Source: CAYJPA01 sp964371945
GTDB taxonomy: Bacteria; Chloroflexota; Chloroflexia; Thermomicrobiales; UBA6265
Assembly (NCBI GenBank): GCA_964371945.1
Contig: CAYJPA010000119.1
Coordinates: 1 to 11,890 of the forward strand
Length of the DNA: 11,890 nt
Direction of reading: 5' to 3'
Part shown: positions 7,715 through 11,890 of the stretch, piece after piece
Layout of the letters: each line of letters starts with the position of its first letter
Position numbering within the stretch: position 1 is the stretch's first letter
Position numbers and translations under genes: made by a program
The notes under the pieces: generated by a model
Database searches by the model: none
What the model saw: the letters and a program-made list of their open reading frames with translations, nothing else
Told to the model about the DNA's origin: nothing

Positions 7715-8167
7715 CTACGTCTCTTCCACCGTTACCCTGATCCGCTTCTCTCCTTCGCGGCGCATCCGGCGGCAAACGGCTGCGAACTCGTCGAAGCCCT
7801 CAACGAATCGACCGATCAGGTTGACCGGTATCAGTCCGTCTGGCATCGATGGCACGGCGTCACGATCGTAGAACCAGCAAAGCTCGGCAAAACTCGTCGG
7901 GAGACTCCGCCACTCCCCTCCGTCGAACCGTGCGTAGGCGAGATCGCCGGGAATCACGCGCGTCGTTGCATTCTCCCGTCCGATCCCGAGGTCATGGTCG
8001 AAATAGAACATGACTTCGCCGCCGGAGAAGGTTGCGTGATGCGCGGAGCCCTCGTATGGAAGCGCGGCCACCACTGCGGCGCACGTCTTCGGCGCCTCGT
8101 GCTCCAACAAAACGGCGACCGCGCTGACACCTTCGTCGACGAAGGTCACCGTCACCCTGTGCACCAT
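7715..8167 (-). CDS. DUF3830 family protein (cyclophilin-like fold)
   Basis: 150 aa, the usual size of the family. The start at 8167 is supported by GGGGAG six bases upstream. Recognisable segments: VAVLLEHEAPKTCAAVVAALPYEG (17-40), HHATFSGGEVMF (43-54), the polar REN at 64-66 and PGDLAYARF (73-81). These match the pattern of DUF3830 proteins, which have a cyclophilin-like beta-barrel but no established biochemical role. They often occur near amidohydrolase or transport genes, but none is seen here. The C-terminus (about 115-150) is charged. It is convergent with the SDR gene, and an unidentified open frame overlaps its start by 16 bp. The family call is from memory of its motifs. Confidence 0.7.
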   Translation of the reverse strand: MVHRVTVTFVDEGVSAVAVLLEHEAPKTCAAVVAALPYEGSAHHATFSGGEVMFYFDHDLGIGRENATTRVIPGDLAYARFDGGEWRSLPTSFAELCWFYDRDAVPSMPDGLIPVNLIGRFVEGFDEFAAVCRRMRREGEKRIRVTVEET

Positions 8168-8481
8168 CGTCCGCTCCCCTTCCGAATCGTCACGCCCAAC
8201 AACTGCTCAACCGGAAGTAAGCGCGGTTTTTGCAACGCGGTCAATAGAGATCGGTCTGAGATATCGATTGGAGGATCCAGTTCGCCATCTTTGAGCGGGA
8301 AGATCGGACGCTGATTCCACTCGCCGCGAGTCACCCGTTTCACCCGTGACAAGCCCCTTTTCACGGAGCGGCCGATCGTCTCAGCAAGCCCCCACTGCAG
8401 ACCATCACCTGGAACTGGGCCGCTTCCTGGCCGCGTCAATTCGGGGGGTAGCTTTTGCACGCGGCGAGCACGTGATCGCAA
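8152..8481 (-). CDS. Hypothetical open frame upstream of DUF3830, possibly a truncated gene
   Basis: A 109-codon frame on the minus strand ending in TGA at 8152-8154, overlapping the DUF3830 start. The first ~30 residues are Arg/Pro/Gly-rich, and their 5' part is antisense to the VIT/VWA tail remnant (8448-8481), so the real start, if any, is internal. The stretch FPLKDGELDPPIDISDRSLL (about 61-80) and the following QKPRLLPVEQLLGV look protein-like, but I recognise no family. It may be the 3' remnant of a gene once in an operon with DUF3830, cut when the tail sequence arrived, or it may not be coding. Confidence 0.3.
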   Translation of the reverse strand: MRSRARRVQKLPPELTRPGSGPVPGDGLQWGLAETIGRSVKRGLSRVKRVTRGEWNQRPIFPLKDGELDPPIDISDRSLLTALQKPRLLPVEQLLGVTIRKGSGRWCTG

Positions 8482-8552
8482 TCAGCAACTGCATCTCTTC
8501 CGAAGTCACCGCCGAAGAAGAGCCGGCCATCGAATTCAATACGCTGGGCTAA
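8448..8552 (+). pseudogene. Degenerate copy of the VIT/VWA C-terminus
   Basis: Read in frame to the TAA at 8550-8552, this encodes VAFARGEHVIAISNCISSEV followed by TAEEEPAIEFNTLG. The intact protein ends EAFALGDRVIAISNGIAFEV then TAEEQPAIDFSTLG. Both end at the same residue, and DNA identity is also high (for example the 17 bases at 8505-8521, with one late mismatch to 6181-6197). Upstream of 8448 the similarity disappears: the rest of the gene is gone. A G-rich/C-rich hairpin follows, as in the intact gene. This is a relic of a second VIT/VWA gene, or a copied 3' end. Confidence 0.8.
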
Positions 8553-8569
8553 CGGCCCCAACCCAACCC

Positions 8570-8587
8570 TCCCCAAACGATGGGGGA
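8570..8587. terminator. Hairpin between convergent genes
   Basis: CCCCA (8571-8575) pairs with TGGGG (8581-8585), with an added T-G pair outside. It is 18 bp after the pseudogene stop and about 20 bp beyond the stop of the minus-strand membrane protein, so it could end transcription from either side. It is a weakened counterpart of the 9-bp hairpin at 6242-6263. Confidence 0.45.
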
Positions 8588-8607
8588 AGACGAATCAGAC
8601 GCACTTG

Positions 8608-9651
8608 TCAACCTGTCGGTTCACCGATGTTGATGACGAAGCCATGTTGCAAGCCTTCTGGCTCATTGAGTGGTTCAGGGGCAAACAAGGTTCGTTCTGG
8701 ATCGGCATTTACATCGGTGCCTGGGATATTCCGGTACGTGCTGAGTCCCACGTAAATGCCGCCAATCATCGTCGAGAGCAAGCGCGGCATCTTCTGCTCA
8801 TTCTCACGGCTGACCGTCGCAACGCCGTCGATTTCGGGTGCGTCCACGGGCAGGCTGTCGTGAGAAAAGATCACCTGTTGGATTTGGGTTGCTAGCGAGG
8901 AGAATGGGTTGCGAACAACGATGGTCTGACCGATTTCGTACGCAACTGCATCGCCGGTCACCAGCTCCACCGGCGCGCCAGGCTCGACGATCTCAGTACC
9001 GGGATACGAATTCAGCGGCACACGGCGCACGATCATCACCTGATCGGTAAACGATGCAATCAACCCGCCTTGCACGATGAACATGACCGCAATCCCTGAT
9101 GACTGATACGAGGACGTGTCAATTCGCGTGTCAACCGCGGGAGTGATTTCCCAACTTTCGAGCGTGGCGATATGGCCGTCCAGAAGCTCCTGATCGAAGA
9201 TCGGAGGCCGCATAACAATGAATGAGAAGGGCGTCTCCTCGTAACCACCACCCGGGGCATTCAATCCTTGTTCATCCCCGTCAAGTTCTTGCTGATCCAC
9301 CGCGGTGAACGATGAGCTGGGCGGCCGTTGGGGAGCGGCGTCTCTGCCGGCAGCCGTGAATAGGAGGCCGGCAATGATCGTGAGCAAAATCAGTATCGAA
9401 CCGATCCAATTCAAAGAACTCTGTACATGCAGTGCGCGTGGACGCGATCCGGTCGAATCGAACGGAAACGAACGAGGGCCATGCGGATATGAACGTGGAG
9501 TGCCTCCGGCGAGTCTCGGAGGTTGCACAACGGCCGTTTTCATGAGCTGCCTCCGAAGGTTGTGTACAAACGTTGGCTTCGGAACGTCCGAACCCTGCAA
9601 TTGCCTGAGTCGCATCAGGATTTGGTCACAATCAGATGGTTGCTGGTTCAT
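8608..9651 (-). CDS. Single-pass membrane protein, putative ECF sigma regulator with cupin-like domain
   Basis: 347 aa. The start at 9651 overlaps the sigma factor stop by four bases (ATGA), so translation is coupled. The N-terminal ~78 residues are cytoplasmic and basic and contain PTFVHNLRRQLMK (26-38), a segment common in short anti-sigma-like partners of ECF factors. One transmembrane helix is clear at ~79-101 (NWIGSILILLTIIAGLLFTA). The remaining ~245 residues would be outside; a cupin-like beta region is suggested by EPGAPVELVTGDAVAYEIG and TIVVRNPFSS (about 223-252). No ZAS zinc motif (HxxxCxxC) is present. Role inferred from position and topology: it senses something outside the membrane and controls the sigma factor. 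Because the sigma gene upstream carries a frameshift, coupling to this gene would be lost or reduced. Confidence 0.65.
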   Translation of the reverse strand: MNQQPSDCDQILMRLRQLQGSDVPKPTFVHNLRRQLMKTAVVQPPRLAGGTPRSYPHGPRSFPFDSTGSRPRALHVQSSLNWIGSILILLTIIAGLLFTAAGRDAAPQRPPSSSFTAVDQQELDGDEQGLNAPGGGYEETPFSFIVMRPPIFDQELLDGHIATLESWEITPAVDTRIDTSSYQSSGIAVMFIVQGGLIASFTDQVMIVRRVPLNSYPGTEIVEPGAPVELVTGDAVAYEIGQTIVVRNPFSSLATQIQQVIFSHDSLPVDAPEIDGVATVSRENEQKMPRLLSTMIGGIYVGLSTYRNIPGTDVNADPERTLFAPEPLNEPEGLQHGFVINIGEPTG

Positions 9652-10263
9652 CTCAACAATTCCTCTTCGGAAATCGCGATCAGCGAACTGAGCCGTTTGA
9701 GTGCGCGATGGTGAACGATCCTGACGGCGACTCGGCTCCGGCCCAGCACCTGTCCGATCTCGCCGTCGGAGAGTCCCGCCAGACGCAATTCGATGACCCT
9801 GGCGTAATCCGGCGGCAATCGCGTCAAAAGTGAAACAATCTCGGCGACACCTTCGTCAGCAATCAGCGACGACTCGGGCCCAGGTCGCCGATCAGCATCT
9901 GCGGACTCAATACGACTAGTTGCATGGAGCTGAAGATCGGTTCGCTGGCGTGCCCGGATCTCGTCAACCACCGTGTGGTGAGTGATGGCAAAGAGCCACG
10001 ACCGGAACGATCCCCGGACAGCGCCAAAGGTCGCGATGCCGGAAAGCGCCTTCGTAAATACGGTGCTCGTCGCGTCTTCCGCTGCTTCGACATCCCAGAG
10101 CCGCCGGCGGCAATAGGCAATACTGGTAGATGAGACGAACATACCGGTCGTAGATCAGCGCGAAGTACCCAGGATCGACTTTAGCGGCTTCCGCAAGGTG
10201 CTCATCGCTCATCTCGTCCGGACGAGATCGAGCCTCCTGCAGTACCCGCGTTAGCTCCAGCAT
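9648..10263 (-). pseudogene. ECF-type RNA polymerase sigma factor, frameshifted
   Basis: The start at 10263 has GAGAGA just upstream. The first frame encodes the N-terminus and the start of sigma region 2 (DPGYFALIYDRYVRLIYQYC). The rest lies in another frame: RRRLWDVEAAEDATSTVF and SFRSWLFAITHHTVVDEIRA (region 2), then LLTRLPPDYARVIELRLAGL and SDGEIGQVLGRSRVAVRIVH (region 4, helix-turn-helix). At the junction (10109-10122) the minus strand reads TATTGCC twice in tandem. Removing one 7-bp unit gives a continuous 202-aa ECF sigma factor with a normal region 2. As read, initiation at 10263 gives a 99-aa product ending at 9964. The downstream frame alone (from ATG 10142, 164 aa) lacks the start of region 2. 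The gene may be inactive, phase-variable, or a sequencing artefact. Confidence 0.85.
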
Positions 10264-10309
10264 CCGTTCTCTCAGACATTCGCGGCCGCGACGAGTCCAA
10301 CATCATAAG

Positions 10310-10337
10310 TATTCGAAAAAACCCACAACTTGTTTCA
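10310..10337 (-). promoter_or_regulatory. Candidate ECF-type promoter of the sigma operon
   Basis: On the minus strand TGAAAC (10337-10332) is separated by 16 bases from CGAATA (10315-10310), and the pair ends about 46 bp before the sigma factor ATG. ECF promoters commonly have an AAC-containing -35 and a short -10 beginning CG or TC at 16-17 bp spacing. Autoregulation is inferred. Confidence 0.3.
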
Positions 10338-10474
10338 CTTGTTCTTGATCGGGGCATTCGATTGAGTCCAAGAAGCGTATTCAAAGGTTGCGAGCAGCAC
10401 GTGGGTGGTTATTGATCATCCTGATTTCGGTATCGTCGCGTACCAATGTGAACAGGAAAATTCATGTGCTAAGG

Positions 10475-10503
10475 TTGACGAATCATCCAATTCTCGCTAA
10501 CAT
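10475..10503 (+). promoter_or_regulatory. Candidate housekeeping promoter of the NYN gene
   Basis: TTGACG (10475-10480; five of six match TTGACA), a 17-bp spacer, then TAACAT (10498-10503; four of six match TATAAT). Initiation would fall near 10510, immediately before the two-hairpin element, so the element would form the 5' leader of the mRNA. Confidence 0.45.
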
Positions 10504-10511
10504 ATTGGTAC

Positions 10512-10565
10512 ATCCCCTGTTGCTTCGGCGGCAGGGCGCGAGGCCGCCGCAAGGCGGTCTCTGCT
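10512..10565 (+). repeat. Two-hairpin dispersed element, copy B
   Basis: Hairpin 1: CCCTGTTGC (10515-10523) pairs with GCGGCAGGG (10528-10536), nine pairs with two G-U, closed by TTCG. Hairpin 2: GAGGCCGCC (10540-10548) pairs with GGCGGTCTC (10553-10561), closed by GCAA. Compared with copy A (6280-6334), the two stem differences keep pairing (G-U becomes G-C; U-A becomes U-G) and both loops change to another stable tetraloop. It lies 29 bp upstream of the NYN start codon. Confidence 0.75.
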
Positions 10566-10593
10566 ATTTCTGACCTTTCGTGGAATCCAACCC

Positions 10594-11307
10594 ATGTCGG
10601 GCGTAAATCCCAACGCTAGACCTCGAGCCAACGTTTACGTAGACGGGTTCAACCTCTATCACGGCTGCTTTGACGATCGTCGACAACGTTCAGACTGGCG
10701 GCAGTATCGCTGGCTCGATTTAGGCACGTTTTGCACGAAGGCCTTCCCGAGCTATGCCATTGGGCGTATCCGTTACTTCACCGCGTTGGTCAACCCATCG
10801 CCGGTAAACCCAGATTGCCGCCAACGACAGCTCACCTATATCCGCGCACTAGAAACCGTCCCGCGCTTGAGCATTCACCTCGGGCGATTCGCGTCAAACG
10901 CGAAGAACCGCCCTCTGGCGGATATGACCTCCCGCAAACCGAAGCAAAAGGTGCCAATGGAGCTCGTGCGCATCATCGAAGAGGAGGAAAAGGGGTCGGA
11001 TGTCAACCTTGCAAGCTATCTGCTTCTTGATGGATTCCGCCAGGAGTATGACGTAGCGATTGTGATCTCGAACGACTCTGACCTGGCTGAACCAATCTCG
11101 ATGGCGGGTAGGGACTTGGGGCTTAAGGTGCTGCTGGTCAATCCACGCACGAAAGTCGCAACAGACCTGCTTAACATCGCGGACGGATATCGATCGATCC
11201 GGCTTGGGACGCTCCGCGACTCTCAGTTTCCCGAAACGATGAAGGATTCAAACGGCGTTATCACAAAACCCGAATCGTGGAGCGCACGCTCCACGTCAGC
11301 AGAGTAA
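10594..11307 (+). CDS. NYN domain protein (LabA/DUF88-like predicted ribonuclease)
   Basis: 237 aa. The NYN domain, a PIN-like fold predicted to cut RNA with metal ions, fills about 10-200. Acidic signature positions are intact: VYVDGFNLYHG (14-24, Asp17 and Asn20), KGSDVNLASYLLLDGF (133-148, Asp136) and VISNDSDL (157-164, Asp161 and Asp163), followed by the Rossmann-like GLKVLLVNP (176-184). The C-terminal ~35 residues end in a KPESW segment typical of relatives. The start at 10594 has only a weak GGAA upstream (10582-10585). A promoter candidate and the two-hairpin element lie before it. The YgjP-like gene begins 26 bp after its stop and could be cotranscribed. NYN proteins act in RNA processing or defence; which applies here cannot be told. 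Confidence 0.88.
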   Translation: MSGVNPNARPRANVYVDGFNLYHGCFDDRRQRSDWRQYRWLDLGTFCTKAFPSYAIGRIRYFTALVNPSPVNPDCRQRQLTYIRALETVPRLSIHLGRFASNAKNRPLADMTSRKPKQKVPMELVRIIEEEEKGSDVNLASYLLLDGFRQEYDVAIVISNDSDLAEPISMAGRDLGLKVLLVNPRTKVATDLLNIADGYRSIRLGTLRDSQFPETMKDSNGVITKPESWSARSTSAE

Positions 11308-11333
11308 GTAACATCGATTTGTCCCAACCCGAA

Positions 11334-11650
11334 ATGCAAAGAAAAACGAATCGACTTGAACTGGATTGGGCCGCATTTTCAAGGCAAATGCTCGATCAGC
11401 GGTCACTCGTCCCATGAACAAAAAGTGGGCATCCTGCTCGACCAACGGCAATCTCAACTTCAACATCGAGTTGCTCGATCTCGATCGCGAGATCGGCGAC
11501 TACGTCATCGTCCACGAATTGCTTCACTTTTCGGCGCCAAACCACGGCAAACTCTGGAAGATACTGATGCGCGCCCATCTCGGCGACTACGAATCGCTCG
11601 AAACGCGCCTTCGGGATCTCTCGCGTTCACAAATCAGGGAAGCTCCTTAG
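11334..11650 (+). CDS. YgjP-like (DUF45) zinc metallopeptidase, apparent 1-base frameshift near the 5' end
   Basis: The catalytic core is in one frame: KKWASCSTNGNLNFNIELL, then YVIVHELLHFSAPNHGKLW, giving the zinc motif HELLH and a third His in NHG, as in the YgjP/SprT-like family (M48-related). Relatives of this short form (~100 aa) begin with a segment ending in WA-RI shortly before the RPM-KKWASCS motif. Here, ATG 11334 opens a frame giving MQRKTNRLELDWA, and the core frame supplies RIFKANARSAVTRPM from 11372. Joining them needs one extra base near 11370-11372 (GGGCC to GGGCCC) and yields ~105 residues. As read, the core frame is open only from 11360 and has a TTG at 11366 (94 aa) and an ATG at 11414 as possible starts; neither has a good RBS. 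Substrate unknown. Family call firm; 5' structure uncertain. Confidence 0.75.
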
Positions 11651-11744
11651 TGAGTTCAGATTGTTGCGTATCGTCTCTCGCTCAAATCGCATCTAGCAAT
11701 GATTATGTCAATCAACACACGGTGAAAAAACCTGAAACTGTGAT

Positions 11745-11767
11745 TAATTGTGCGTTTGTGTGACATC
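11745..11767. repeat. 23-bp direct repeat, first copy
   Basis: It is identical to 11854-11876 over 23 bp, and the similarity extends a few bases on both sides with small differences. The core contains TGTGCGTTTGTGTGACATC. Confidence 0.75.
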
Positions 11768-11853
11768 GCCGGCGCCGTTCTCCACCCCCTCACCCCGTCA
11801 TCGTCAAACTCATCGAGGCTAGCGGCTCACGGCTCGAAGCTCAAAACAGTGTA

Positions 11854-11876
11854 TAATTGTGCGTTTGTGTGACATC
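11854..11876. repeat. 23-bp direct repeat, second copy, abutting TATAAT
   Basis: Second copy, 109 bp downstream of the first. Its left edge forms a perfect TATAAT (11852-11857). No convincing -35 lies upstream, so promoter activity is uncertain. Confidence 0.75.
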
Positions 11877-11890
11877 CGCCCCGCTCCAAA

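Larger units (their letters stand above)
10264..10593. other. Divergent intergenic region
   Basis: 330 bp between the minus-strand sigma operon and the plus-strand NYN gene. It carries candidate promoters on both strands and the two-hairpin element copy B next to the NYN gene. No gene is seen in it. Confidence 0.6.
11651..11890. other. Intergenic region at the right end
   Basis: No coding frame is supportable. It contains an AT-richer stretch with a perfect 23-bp direct repeat (see the repeat entries). Confidence 0.5.

Noticed and set aside
11356..11763. 135-codon plus-strand frame over the metallopeptidase gene
   Set aside because: It lies out of frame over the conserved HELLH core and encodes an Arg/Ser-rich sequence with no known motif; it is a shadow.
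11740..11880. CRISPR array
   Set aside because: There are only two repeat units, 109 bp apart, no third unit and no cas genes.

Overview
The window looks like an accessory stretch of a moderately GC-rich bacterial chromosome. A Chloroflexota (Thermomicrobia-like) host is my best guess. It rests on family resemblance only: a secreted VIT/VWA protein, an ECF sigma factor paired with a one-helix membrane protein, a DUF3830 protein, a short YgjP-like metallopeptidase, and GC-rich palindromic dispersed repeats. No rRNA, tRNA, CRISPR array or intact insertion sequence was seen.

Layout. (1) Minus strand, 42-3384: a large Eco57I/type IIG-like adenine-N6 DNA methyltransferase and a RES-domain protein (predicted NAD+-consuming toxin fold), overlapping by 8 bp and so probably one operon. 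By eye this block is less GC-rich than the genes to its right and looks acquired. (2) 3385-4014: non-coding as far as I can see. (3) 4015-6228, plus strand: a full-length secreted VIT + VWA protein with a strong ribosome binding site and a strong hairpin after its stop. (4) 6284-6333: copy A of a dispersed two-hairpin element. (5) 6564-7343, plus: an NAD(P)-dependent SDR oxidoreductase. (6) 7344-7714: debris and repeats, including a short remnant of the VIT/VWA 3' end and a GC-rich palindrome. (7) 7715-8167, minus: a DUF3830 protein, with an unidentified open frame upstream. (8) 8448-8552, plus: a clear degenerate copy of the last ~34 codons of the VIT/VWA gene, again followed by a hairpin. 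(9) 8608-10263, minus: an ECF sigma factor and a membrane-anchored putative regulator coupled by ATGA. The sigma gene is broken by a 7-bp tandem duplication. (10) 10264-10593: divergent regulatory region with promoter candidates on both strands and copy B of the two-hairpin element. (11) 10594-11650, plus: a NYN-domain predicted ribonuclease and a YgjP-like zinc metallopeptidase whose frame appears to lack one base near its 5' end. (12) 11651-11890: no gene, but a 23-bp perfect direct repeat.

The main points are: two broken reading frames with exact local explanations; a repeat family with two hairpins whose differences all preserve pairing and swap one stable tetraloop for another; repeated copies of one gene's 3' end plus hairpin; and a methyltransferase-RES pair that could be a modification-linked NAD+-depletion module (a hypothesis).
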